From assembly GCA_002305165.1 (NCBI GenBank), contig DBQI01000011.1:33754-97753 (forward strand): DNA of 64,000 nucleotides, written 5' to 3'. The notes under the pieces were generated by a model that saw nothing but the letters and a program-made list of their open reading frames with translations, was not told the origin of the DNA and did not search any database. Shown here in pieces: positions 1 to 8,139 of the stretch. The position numbers and the translations under genes were made by a program. Positions within the stretch are counted from its first letter, which is position 1; each line of letters starts with the position of its first letter. Source of the stretch: Armatimonadetes bacterium UBA1398 (GTDB taxonomy: Bacteria > Armatimonadota > Zipacnadia > UBA1398).

Positions 1-2
1 GG

Positions 3-395
3 CCCGTGTGGGGCCAGACCATCGATGGGGTACATCGGGCGATCCAGGCCGCGGCCCAGGCTCTGGGGGAGCGTCTGGGCGCCGAGTACGTCGTCACGAA
101 GGACGACACGTGCCGGGAGCCGCTCTACGTCTCGGACGACTCGGAGCTGGTTCGGGGCCTTCGGGCGGCGTACGAGCGGGTGACTGGCCAGCCGGCGACG
201 TGCGAGTCCATCGGCGGGACGACCTTCGCCAAGGCCTTCGACAACGCCGTGGTCTTCGGCCCATGCGCGCCGGACGAGCCGGGCCTCGCCCACGAGCGCA
301 ATGAGCGGGTCAGCATCGAGGCCCTCGTGCGCAACGCGAAGCTCTACGCGTCCGCCCTCTGGGAACTGGCCGTGGATGGCGAAGGGGCGGGCTAG
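3..395 (+). CDS. M20-family dipeptidase (PepV/Sapep-like), C-terminal part
   Basis: This is the last 130 or so codons of a gene that begins before the window; the reading frame is open to the left edge. The tail has hallmarks of zinc dipeptidases of the M20 family: a Gly-Gly-Thr-rich segment (ESIGGTTFAKAF, about 57 to 46 residues before the first metal-site His region ends), then FGPCAPDE and GLAHERNERVSIE, whose His is a typical C-terminal zinc ligand. Family members cleave dipeptides or N-acylated amino acids in the cytoplasm. It ends 9 nt before selB, so the two may be cotranscribed. Substrate cannot be told from the fragment; the catalytic N-terminal metal site lies outside the window. 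Confidence 0.8.
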   Translation, partial: PVWGQTIDGVHRAIQAAAQALGERLGAEYVVTKDDTCREPLYVSDDSELVRGLRAAYERVTGQPATCESIGGTTFAKAFDNAVVFGPCAPDEPGLAHERNERVSIEALVRNAKLYASALWELAVDGEGAG

Positions 396-404
396 CTGGG
401 CGCC

Positions 405-2321
405 ATGGCAGCGGAGGGCAGGCATGTGGTCATCGGCACCGCGGGTCATGTGGACCACGGCAAGACCACCCTGACCAAGGCGCTCACGGGCGTGGACACG
501 GACCGGCTCAAGGAGGAGAAGGAGCGGGCCCTGTCCATCGACCTGGGCTTCGCGCCCCTCACTCTCCCCAGCGGCCAAGAGGCCTCCATCGTCGATGTCC
601 CCGGCCACGAGCGGTTCATCAAGAACATGGTGGCGGGCGTCACGGGCATGGATGTGGTGGTGCTCGTGGTGGCGGCGGACGAGGGCGTGATGCCCCAGAC
701 CCGGGAGCATGTGGACATCGTCAGCCTCCTGGACGTGAAGTCGGGGCTGGTGGCGCTCACCAAGATCGACACGGTGGACGCGGAGTGGGCGGAGATGGCA
801 CTGGGCGAGGTGTCGGCGGCCCTGGTGGGGACACCCTTCGAGGGCGCGCCCATCGTCCCATGCTCGGGGGTAACGGGCGAGGGGCTGGATGAGCTTCTCG
901 CGCGGCTCGACGATCTGGCGCGGCAGGCGGCGGAGAGAGACCTGCGAGCCCCGTTCTTCGCGGCGATCGACCGGGTGTTCGTCATCAAGGGCTTCGGCAC
1001 CGTGGTGACGGGGACGGTGAGCCGGGGCCGATTGCGGGCGGGAGACGAGGTGGAGATCCTCCCCGCCGGCCGGCGATGCCGGGTGCGCTCGGTTCAGGTC
1101 CATGGGGCCGAGGCGCCGGTGGCCATGGCGGGCCACCGAGCCGCCCTGAACCTCCACGGCATCACCGCCGAGGAGGTGGAGCGGGGCGATGTGCTGGCCG
1201 AGCCTGGCTCGCTGCACCCGACCTCGATGCTCGATGTCGCCGTGCGGGTGATCGGCCACTCGCGTGTCTCGCTGGAGTACTGGGACCGGGTGCGGGTGCA
1301 TCTCGGGACGTCGGAGGTCATCGCCCGGGTGGTACTCCTAGGGGACGCGGAGGCGCTGAGGCCCGGGGAGTCGGGGTTCGTCCAGCTCCGGCTGGAGAGC
1401 CCCACGGCAGCGCCCGCGGGGACACATTGTGTGCTGCGGACCTACTCGCCCGCCTATACCTTCGCGGGCGGCCCGATCATCGACGCCAACCCACCCAAGC
1501 ATCGGGGGCAGAGGCGTCGGGCGGCGGCCGAGGAGCTTGAAGCGCGGCGCCACGGCTCGGCGGATGAGCTGCTGGACCGGGCGGCACGCGCCATCCAAGG
1601 GGCCTTCGGGCTGGCGGAGCTCATCGCGGCGGCGGGGCTGCCCGAGACGGAGGAGACGGTAGACCTGGTGGATGCGCGGCTGGCCGACGGGCGGCTCGCG
1701 CGGCTGCAGGGGGGGCTTCTCGCGTCGGGCGAGGCGCTCGCCGCGGCAACGGAGCAGGTGCGCGGCGCGGTGGCGAGCTACCATGAGCGGCTCCCGCTGC
1801 GGCCCGGCGTAGACAGGGGCGAACTCCGGCGGCAACTGGGTGAGACTCCGGTGGCGCTGGCTCGCGAGGCGCTCCAGCGGCTCATCGGGAGCGGCGAGGT
1901 TGTCGCCATCGACTCGGAGCGGGTGAGGCTGACCGATCACAGGGCGAGCCTGAGCGAGGCCCAGGCCCGGGCCGCTGATGGGATTCTGGCGGAGGCGCGG
2001 GCCGAAGGGGTGACGGGGATCGACCCCGCGGCGGTGGAGAGGGCGGCGGGCCACCCGGACGCGGCGGAGATCATCGCGCACCTCGTCGAGGAAGGCTCGC
2101 TGGCGCGGGTAGGGGAGCGGCTCCTCCATGCCGAGGAGCTTGCGGCGGCGCGCGAGGTCCTCCGTGGTCTCCTGGCGTCATCGGGGACGGTCAAGGTGGG
2201 GGCGTTCCGCGACGCCCTGGGCTCCTCGCGCAAGGCGGTCGTCCCCCTGTTGGAGCACTTCGACCGAGAGGGCATCACGCGACGCCAGGGCGATGACCGG
2301 GTCGCGGGGCCCCATGCCTGA
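405..2321 (+). CDS. selB: Selenocysteine-specific translation elongation factor SelB
   Basis: A 638-residue GTPase that delivers Sec-tRNA(Sec) to UGA codons marked by a SECIS hairpin. The G1 motif GHVDHGKT is at residues 14-21, G3 DVPGH at 64-68 and the G4-type TKID at 119-122. EF-Tu-like domains II and III follow, and the last 250 or so residues form the Leu/Ala/Arg-rich winged-helix region that binds the SECIS. Length matches the bacterial family. The ATG at 405 follows the upstream stop by 9 nt. The end overlaps the first possible selA start. Location next to selA and tRNA-Sec makes the assignment very secure. Confidence 0.96.
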   Translation: MAAEGRHVVIGTAGHVDHGKTTLTKALTGVDTDRLKEEKERALSIDLGFAPLTLPSGQEASIVDVPGHERFIKNMVAGVTGMDVVVLVVAADEGVMPQTREHVDIVSLLDVKSGLVALTKIDTVDAEWAEMALGEVSAALVGTPFEGAPIVPCSGVTGEGLDELLARLDDLARQAAERDLRAPFFAAIDRVFVIKGFGTVVTGTVSRGRLRAGDEVEILPAGRRCRVRSVQVHGAEAPVAMAGHRAALNLHGITAEEVERGDVLAEPGSLHPTSMLDVAVRVIGHSRVSLEYWDRVRVHLGTSEVIARVVLLGDAEALRPGESGFVQLRLESPTAAPAGTHCVLRTYSPAYTFAGGPIIDANPPKHRGQRRRAAAEELEARRHGSADELLDRAARAIQGAFGLAELIAAAGLPETEETVDLVDARLADGRLARLQGGLLASGEALAAATEQVRGAVASYHERLPLRPGVDRGELRRQLGETPVALAREALQRLIGSGEVVAIDSERVRLTDHRASLSEAQARAADGILAEARAEGVTGIDPAAVERAAGHPDAAEIIAHLVEEGSLARVGERLLHAEELAAAREVLRGLLASSGTVKVGAFRDALGSSRKAVVPLLEHFDREGITRRQGDDRVAGPHA

Positions 2322-2327
2322 GGAGGA
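2321..2327 (+). promoter_or_regulatory. Shine-Dalgarno deciding the selA start
   Basis: AGGAGGA lies 7 nt before GTG 2335. The in-frame ATG at 2314, inside the end of selB, has no comparable site, so the GTG is the better selA start. Confidence 0.6.
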
Positions 2328-2334
2328 CTGCGCC

Positions 2335-3717
2335 GTGGACGCCAACCGACTCCAACACCTGCCGCCGGTCAACGAGGTGCTCGGCACACCGACCGGACGA
2401 GATCTGCTCGGCCGCTTTCGGCGGGAGTTTGTGGTCCGGGCCGTGCGCGAGGCGCTGCAGGAGGCGCGGGAGGCGCTGCTGGCGGGGGGCGAGGCGGCTC
2501 CGGGGCCGGACGAGTTGGCGGCGGCGGCTCAGGCGCGGCTGTCGGCCATCGCGGGCTCGGGGCCGAGGCGGGTCATCAACGCCACGGGCGTCATCCTGCA
2601 CACGGGGTTGGGCCGCGCCCCCATGCCCGCGGGGTGGGTGCGGACCGGCTACTGTGACGTGGAGATCGACCGCGCGACGGGCGAGCGGGGCAGCCGGCAG
2701 GACCACCTCCGCGAGCCGCTTCGGTGGCTCAGCGGGGCGGAGGACGCCCTGGTAGTCAACAACAACGCCGCGGCGACGCTCCTGGCCGTGGACACCCTGG
2801 CGCGCGGGGGCGAGGTGATCGTGGCGCGGGGCCAGCTCGTCGAGATCGGGGGCAGCTTCAGGATGCCCGACGTGATCGAGGCGTCGGGGGCTCGGCTCGT
2901 CGAGGTGGGCACCACGAACAAGGTTCGGGCCCAGGACTACCTGCGGGCGGCGACGGAGCGGACGGCGCTGATCCTCCAGGTGCACCCCAGCAACTTCCGG
3001 CTCGTCGGCTTCACCGAGGCGCCCGACACGGGCGAACTGGCGCGGGTGGCGGAGGAGCTGCGCGTGCCGCTGGTCTACGACGTGGGCAGCGGCTGCCTGT
3101 TCGACACCCAGAGCATCGCCGGGCTGGAGGCGGAGGAGCGCGAGCCGGTCGTCGCGGAGGCGGTAGAGGCGGGCGCGGATGTGGTGTGTTTCTCCGGCGA
3201 CAAGCTCCTGGGCGGGCCGCAAGCGGGGATCCTCGTGGGCAAGCGGGGGTATATCGGCGCCATGGCTCGGAGCCCCCTGGCGCGGGCGCTGCGGGTTGAC
3301 AAGATGGTCCTGAGCGCCCTGGGACACTGCCTGGAGGCCCATCTGCGGTGCGATGAGGGCGGCCAGCCGCCGGCGGAGCGGCTGCTCCGGCACGACGCCG
3401 AGCGACTGCGGGAGCGCGCGGAGGCCCTGTGCGCCAAGGTGAGGGCGGCCCTGCCCGAGGCGCGGCTGTCCGTCGAGCCGGGGCTGGCGGCGCCGGGGAG
3501 CGGCTCGCTCCCGGCGACCGGCCTCCCATCGTGGCGCGTGGCGCTCAGCACGGATCGGCCGGAGGCGGTGGCTCGAGCGTTGCGGGAGGGGGAGCCGGGG
3601 GTGTTCCCGCTCGTGCGCAAGGGAGCCGTGCTCCTGGACATGCGGACGGTGCTCGATGGCGAGTGGGAGGAGTTGGCCCAGGCTCTGATGAACTTGGTAA
3701 GGCTGCGCCCCGGATAG
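2335..3717 (+). CDS. selA: L-seryl-tRNA(Sec) selenium transferase SelA
   Basis: A PLP enzyme of 460 residues that converts Ser-tRNA(Sec) to Sec-tRNA(Sec) using selenophosphate. The N-terminus (LQHLPPVNEVLG) matches the SelA N-terminal domain, followed by RRVINATGVILHTGLGRAP and the PLP-lysine motif SGDKLLGGPQAG with Lys near residue 290. I start at GTG 2335 because of the strong SD; ATG 2314 would add seven residues and overlap selB. The gene lies immediately after selB and 46 nt before tRNA-Sec, giving a compact selenocysteine operon. No selD is present in the window. Confidence 0.95.
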   Translation: MDANRLQHLPPVNEVLGTPTGRDLLGRFRREFVVRAVREALQEAREALLAGGEAAPGPDELAAAAQARLSAIAGSGPRRVINATGVILHTGLGRAPMPAGWVRTGYCDVEIDRATGERGSRQDHLREPLRWLSGAEDALVVNNNAAATLLAVDTLARGGEVIVARGQLVEIGGSFRMPDVIEASGARLVEVGTTNKVRAQDYLRAATERTALILQVHPSNFRLVGFTEAPDTGELARVAEELRVPLVYDVGSGCLFDTQSIAGLEAEEREPVVAEAVEAGADVVCFSGDKLLGGPQAGILVGKRGYIGAMARSPLARALRVDKMVLSALGHCLEAHLRCDEGGQPPAERLLRHDAERLRERAEALCAKVRAALPEARLSVEPGLAAPGSGSLPATGLPSWRVALSTDRPEAVARALREGEPGVFPLVRKGAVLLDMRTVLDGEWEELAQALMNLVRLRPG

Positions 3718-3763
3718 CCGCTGGGCCGGGACTCGGTAGGCGTTCGGTCCGAAGGATCGAGAC

Positions 3764-3861
3764 GGGGGCGAGTCCGCTCTGGTGAGCGGCATGGTCTTCA
3801 AAACCAGCGAGGGGCGGCTGATCCCGTCTCTGGTGGGTTCGATTCCCACGCGCTCCCGCCA
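3764..3861 (+). tRNA. selC: tRNA-Sec (anticodon TCA)
   Basis: A 98-nt gene including an encoded CCA. It can be folded by hand: an 8-position acceptor (3764-3771 with 3850-3857, one G-T wobble and an A-G mismatch at the last pair), a perfect 6-bp D stem (3774-3779/3784-3789) with a 4-nt TGGT loop, an anticodon loop CTTCAAA with TCA at 3798-3800, a long variable arm, and a 5-bp T stem (3833-3837/3845-3849). The 8+5 acceptor/T architecture, long D stem and UCA anticodon are diagnostic of bacterial tRNA-Sec. It lies 46 nt after selA on the same strand. Confidence 0.95.
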
Positions 3862-3905
3862 GTCCGTCCCAGCGAGAGCCCCGGCCAGGGCTTTGGTCGC
3901 GGGCC

Positions 3906-4772
3906 GTGACAGTGGATGGTGGTTCGATGGCGGCACCGGAGGCGGTTAGCTTCCCCGTGTTCGGGGATCTTCATCTGGGCTACGACTCGGAGGCGTGGGA
4001 GAACGCCGCCGGGGCGTTGCGGGACGCCATCTCCCTCGGCCCGGACTTCCTCCTCTACACGGGCGACTTGATCAACCTGTCCCCGGAGCACTGGGGCCTC
4101 TTCCGCCGGCTGCAGACGATCAATCCGGGGTTGTCGCTCAGGGCCAGCCGGGGGAACGCCGACGCGGCGGCCGGTGACGACAAGGTGTGGCTCCGGGAGA
4201 TCGGGCATCCGCTTCGGAGCGTTCTCGACGTCGGACACGTGCGGGTGCTCGTTCTCGGCGGGGTGTCCGATGACCACGAGCTGCCTCTAGGCCCCGGCGC
4301 GGGCGAGTGGCTGCGGGCGAACGCGGCGGCGCGCCCCGACGCGGTGGTCGTCGTGCTCTCGCACGCGCCGCTGAAGAACACCACCTTCTGGTCGTGCGAC
4401 AACGCCGAGTCCGGCTGCCTCGCCAGCCAACTCGATCCCACCAACCCGCCGTATCACCTGTATCTGCTCCAGTCGGCGGAGATCGCCGAGGCATTGGCGG
4501 AGTCGCCCAACGTGGCCCTGTTCGTCTCGGGGCACGTGCACAACGACCACCGTTTGCGCTGTGATCACGGGTACGGTCCATCCTGCGTCCGTGACGGTGT
4601 GGTGCACATGGTCACCGCCAACCTGGGCGGCTGGCGGGACACGGGCGTGGATCGGCAGGAGTACCGATGGTTCGATATCACTCAGACCGCCATCCGCGCT
4701 CGGGTGCGTGACTTTGTGGGTGCCGTGTGGATCGACGAACTGGAAGAGACCTATCCGCTGAGGCCCCGGTAG
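3906..4772 (+). CDS. Calcineurin-like metallophosphoesterase
   Basis: A 288-residue cytoplasmic phosphoesterase. The dinuclear metal-site motifs appear in order: GDLH (20-23), TGD (52-54), RGN (82-84), SHAP (152-155) and GHVH (209-212). I see no signal peptide. Substrate cannot be read from the sequence; the family includes phosphodiesterases, nucleotidases and protein phosphatases. GTG 3906 is the longest start; GTG 3912 and ATG 3927 are alternatives and none has a strong SD. The next gene overlaps its end by 46 nt, suggesting translational coupling. It follows tRNA-Sec but there is no sign it works in selenium metabolism. Confidence 0.8.
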   Translation: MTVDGGSMAAPEAVSFPVFGDLHLGYDSEAWENAAGALRDAISLGPDFLLYTGDLINLSPEHWGLFRRLQTINPGLSLRASRGNADAAAGDDKVWLREIGHPLRSVLDVGHVRVLVLGGVSDDHELPLGPGAGEWLRANAAARPDAVVVVLSHAPLKNTTFWSCDNAESGCLASQLDPTNPPYHLYLLQSAEIAEALAESPNVALFVSGHVHNDHRLRCDHGYGPSCVRDGVVHMVTANLGGWRDTGVDRQEYRWFDITQTAIRARVRDFVGAVWIDELEETYPLRPR

Positions 4773-5332
4773 AGGCGTCGCCCTACGAGCCCCGGGCGCT
4801 GCACACCCGGGACGGCGCCGCCGTCGTGCTGCGGCCCATGCGCGCCGCCGACGCGGGCCCCCTGTCGGACTTCTACCGCGGCCTGGACGCCTACACGGAC
4901 CGGATGTTCTTCGTGCTGTCGGACTTCGGGCCGAACGTGACCGCGGAGATGGCCGATCTCCAGGCGGCGGGCGAGGAGCTTCACTGGCTGCTGGAGGCGC
5001 CGGACGGCGAGGTCATCGGCCACCTGTCGCTCCAGCCCTTCCCCGGCATCACCCCGCGCCTGGGCATCTGCGTGCTCCAGGGTTGGCAGGGGCGTGGCCT
5101 GGGCAGGCAGATGATGGATCTCGCCATCGCGGGCGTCTGGGACCTGCCGGATTCGACGGGACTGTGGCTGTCGGTTCTCGAGGAGAACCGGGGCGCCCGG
5201 GCACTCTATGACAGCCTGGGGTTTCGCCGGGTGCGAGACCGCATGGTCCGCCGGCGGTACAGCCGGTACCGGCAGAATCGGGGCATGTTCAAGCTCGTGG
5301 ACATGGTCCTAAGTTTCCCGATGAACCGCTGA
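4727..5332 (+). CDS. GNAT-family N-acetyltransferase
   Basis: A 201-residue acetyltransferase fold. The acetyl-CoA pyrophosphate-binding signature is GWQGRGLGRQ, preceded by LGICVLQ (beta 4) and followed by WLSVLEENRGARALYDSLGFRR, the typical GNAT beta 5 and C-terminal tail. The substrate is unknown; proteins with this ending act on protein N-termini, polyamines or antibiotics. The GTG start lies inside the 3' end of the metallophosphoesterase gene. No later in-frame ATG precedes the conserved domain, so this start or a nearby non-ATG codon is used. Confidence 0.8.
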   Translation: MDRRTGRDLSAEAPVEASPYEPRALHTRDGAAVVLRPMRAADAGPLSDFYRGLDAYTDRMFFVLSDFGPNVTAEMADLQAAGEELHWLLEAPDGEVIGHLSLQPFPGITPRLGICVLQGWQGRGLGRQMMDLAIAGVWDLPDSTGLWLSVLEENRGARALYDSLGFRRVRDRMVRRRYSRYRQNRGMFKLVDMVLSFPMNR

Positions 5333-5421
5333 GCCGGCCGGAGGACGCGTCGTCACCGCCCCTCGGGAGTGGTATGCTTGCTGCCGCTTGGAGGGTGGGG
5401 AGAGCGAGGGGAGCGTAGGCC

Positions 5422-7323
5422 TTGCCGGCCATCATCGGAGAAGCGGATCTAGCGGACCGGATCGCCGCGGCGATTCTGGGTGCTCGGATCGGCCACGCCC
5501 TCGGGCTCCCCCTGCTCGGACAGGGCGCGCGGGAGGAGCCGGAGGCGCTCGCGCCACCCGAGGGGGGGCTGCCTCCCTCGGACGGCCTCGCCGTGCTGCT
5601 CGTGAATCTCGATGTGGTCGAGGGGCTGAACCGTCCCCCCACGTGCGATGAGCTGGCCGCCGAGTGGTCGGAGCGGGTGCGGCTCGTGAGCGACGAGTAT
5701 GGGCCGGCGCTCCACAGCCTCAGCCTGGGGCTACGGCCGCCGGTGACGGGCTGGTTCAACAACTGGTTCCTGGACGGGTCGGCGGCGATGGAGCGCGCGC
5801 TGCTGTGGGGTTGCATAGCGCCCGGCGACCCGACGAGGGCGGCCGCTCTGGCCTGCGAGGATGCGCTCGTCGACCATATCGAGGACGGCGCGCACGGGGC
5901 GATGTTCGTGGCGGCGCTGCTGTCGGCGGCCTTCGTGGAGGCGGAGCCCAAGCACCTTCTGGACGCGGCGGAGGCGGTGCTCCCGCCCGGCAGCCGGGTC
6001 GCTCGGGCCGTGGAGTCGGTGCGCCAGGGGCGCCGGGGCAAGTTGGCGTGGGGCGAGTGCGCGCGGCGGGTCGCCGAGGCCTATGGGCACCCGAACTACA
6101 GCCAAGCGCCGCAGAACGCCGCCTACATCGCGATGGGATGGCTCTACGGCGAGACGCCCGAGGATCGGCTGGCGCGGACGGTGTCCCTCGGCGGGTCGCC
6201 GCAGATCACGGCCTCGGTTCTGGGGGCGCTCCTGGGCATCCTGGAGGGGACAGCCGGCCTGCCGGCGGCGTGGGTGGAGGCTGCGGCGGGGCCAATCACG
6301 CCCCATCCCGATGTTGATCTGGACGCCGAGGCGCTGACAACGGCGAGCCTCGCCGAGCGGCTCACGACCCTCGCCCGGCGCGCATTGGAGGAGGAGGGGG
6401 CGTCGGTCCGCCTCGGGGAGTCTACCGACCTGGAAGCGTTCGATCCGATCGAGCTGGTCCAGGCGGAGATGGATCCCGCCGTTCACGAGCGCGACCCGCG
6501 GGAGATGATCCTCCGCACGGGGCCCGTCGATCTCCTGATCAACTACCAAGGCCCGCCCTCGATCGCCGCTGGGCAGAGCAAGACCCTATACCTGGGGGCT
6601 ATCCGCCAGACCGATGGCCCGGAGGCGGGGGAGCTGACCCTGACGAGCGAGTCGCGGCTCACCGTGGGGCCGGCGCGGCCGCAGCCGGCATGCCCCGGCG
6701 CCTACTTCCTGGCCTCCGCTCGGGGCAGGCGGCTTCCTCGGCGGGCGACCCTCGAACTGCACGTCCGGATGGAGGACGGGGTGGAGGCGTCGGGGAGCTT
6801 CCCGCTCCTGGGGGAGAGCTGCTGGTGGATCTGCGGACCCTTCGAGGGCGGCACGCCCGATGACCTTCGGAAACCCCGCGGCCCCGAGCGCGATCTGTCG
6901 GAGTCCACATGGTATCCGGGGCGGGACGACACCCGAGTTCGGTTCCGCAAGATCAGCTTCGCCGAGAGCCACATGGACGTGGAGCGGCACTTCGAGGGCC
7001 GGCCCGGAACGATCTATCTGGTGAGCGACTGGCAGACGCCCGTGGACATGAAGGCGTCCATCGGCGTGGCCTCGTCGTGCGGGATGCGGGCGTGGCTGGA
7101 TGGCAAGCCGATCCTCCGACAGGAGGACGAGGAGTCGCCGCTGTCGATGCGCAATGTGGGGTTCGCGTCCGTCACGCTGCGCCAGGGGACCCGCCGGCTG
7201 ATGATCAAGGTTGTGCGCTACGAGAAACCCGTCGAACTGGCGGTCTTCTTGAAGGACTCGGCGGGCCGGCCGCTCGCCGATGTGGGCGCCCCTGAGTGGC
7301 GCGCCCTAGGGGAGATGATCTAG
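5422..7323 (+). CDS. ADP-ribosylglycohydrolase-fold protein with extra C-terminal domain
   Basis: 633 residues from a TTG start preceded by GGGGAG. Residues 10-310 follow the DraG/ADP-ribosylglycohydrolase pattern: DRIAAAILGARIGHALGLP near the N-terminus, EDGAHGAMFVAALLSAAF in the middle, and a final core helix ASVLGALLGILEG. In active family members that last helix is preceded by a GGDTDT-type metal motif; here residues 257-263 read GGSPQIT, so both Asp are absent. Residues about 330-633 form a separate, beta-rich-looking domain of unknown function. The next gene's GTG overlaps its stop (TAGTG), so the two are translationally coupled. It may be a non-catalytic or rewired member. Confidence 0.65.
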   Translation: MPAIIGEADLADRIAAAILGARIGHALGLPLLGQGAREEPEALAPPEGGLPPSDGLAVLLVNLDVVEGLNRPPTCDELAAEWSERVRLVSDEYGPALHSLSLGLRPPVTGWFNNWFLDGSAAMERALLWGCIAPGDPTRAAALACEDALVDHIEDGAHGAMFVAALLSAAFVEAEPKHLLDAAEAVLPPGSRVARAVESVRQGRRGKLAWGECARRVAEAYGHPNYSQAPQNAAYIAMGWLYGETPEDRLARTVSLGGSPQITASVLGALLGILEGTAGLPAAWVEAAAGPITPHPDVDLDAEALTTASLAERLTTLARRALEEEGASVRLGESTDLEAFDPIELVQAEMDPAVHERDPREMILRTGPVDLLINYQGPPSIAAGQSKTLYLGAIRQTDGPEAGELTLTSESRLTVGPARPQPACPGAYFLASARGRRLPRRATLELHVRMEDGVEASGSFPLLGESCWWICGPFEGGTPDDLRKPRGPERDLSESTWYPGRDDTRVRFRKISFAESHMDVERHFEGRPGTIYLVSDWQTPVDMKASIGVASSCGMRAWLDGKPILRQEDEESPLSMRNVGFASVTLRQGTRRLMIKVVRYEKPVELAVFLKDSAGRPLADVGAPEWRALGEMI

Positions 7324-8132
7324 TGCCCGTACCGGAGATTGTGCACATGGCGCACCTGCTCGGGACACGCATCGACAAGACCGCCGACGCGATGGCGGAG
7401 TCCGGCGTGACGGCAGTGGAGGCGGGCTTCCCGCTCGATCCCGCCATGGGCGGCACCATGAAGGAGACCGCCGTCACCGCGGACCGCGCCTTCCGCAACG
7501 CTGGGATCGAGGTGCGCGTGGTCCATCCCGCGCTGGGGCTGGAGCGGGACCTCTCCTCGGCCGACGAGGCTCTGCGCGCGAGCACCGTCGAGCACTACCG
7601 GCTGATGATCGAGGTGTGCGGCCTGTTCGGGGCGCGATTCATGATCGTCCACGCGGGGGACCGCTACACGCCCGGCGAGTGCGCCGAGTCGGTGAAGCGG
7701 GCGGCGGACTCGGTGGGGTCCTTCGTGGATCTCGCCGCGGCGACCGGGGTCACGCTGGTCGTCGAGAACCTGCCGTCGGGGTATGTGCTGGAGAGCGGCC
7801 GCGAGGTGTTCGACTTCGTGGAGGCCTTCGATTCGCCCACGGTGCGCGCGTGCTACGACTCCGGCCACGCGAACATCACGGACCATCCCGCGCACGCCAT
7901 CGGGGTGATGGCGCCGGTCCTCGGTCACCTGCACCTCCACGACAACGATGGCACGGCGGATCAGCATCGGATGCCAGGGGAGGGGAGCATCGACTGGGGA
8001 GCTGTGGGCGATGCGCTCCGAACCGCGTGCTACGGCGGGCCTGCTCTGCTGGAGCTCGCGCTGGCGGACGGGCACACGGCGGCGTCGATGAGGAGCCGCA
8101 CGCTGGAGCTGATGGGCTACGCGGCGGAGTAG
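7323..8132 (+). CDS. Sugar phosphate isomerase/epimerase (xylose-isomerase-like TIM barrel)
   Basis: 269 residues starting at GTG 7323, which shares its G with the stop of the upstream gene; AGGGGAG lies just upstream. Metal-binding signature residues of the AP-endonuclease-2/xylose isomerase-like barrel are visible: LVVENLP (Glu), ACYDSGHAN (Asp/His), LHLHDNDG (His/Asp) and LLELALADG near the end (Glu). Such enzymes isomerise or epimerise sugars or polyols. No signal peptide. Coupling to the ADP-ribosylglycohydrolase-like gene suggests a shared pathway, but the substrate is unknown. The end is 7 nt from the convergent RseB-like gene. Confidence 0.8.
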   Translation: MPVPEIVHMAHLLGTRIDKTADAMAESGVTAVEAGFPLDPAMGGTMKETAVTADRAFRNAGIEVRVVHPALGLERDLSSADEALRASTVEHYRLMIEVCGLFGARFMIVHAGDRYTPGECAESVKRAADSVGSFVDLAAATGVTLVVENLPSGYVLESGREVFDFVEAFDSPTVRACYDSGHANITDHPAHAIGVMAPVLGHLHLHDNDGTADQHRMPGEGSIDWGAVGDALRTACYGGPALLELALADGHTAASMRSRTLELMGYAAE

Positions 8133-8139
8133 GCCGGCC

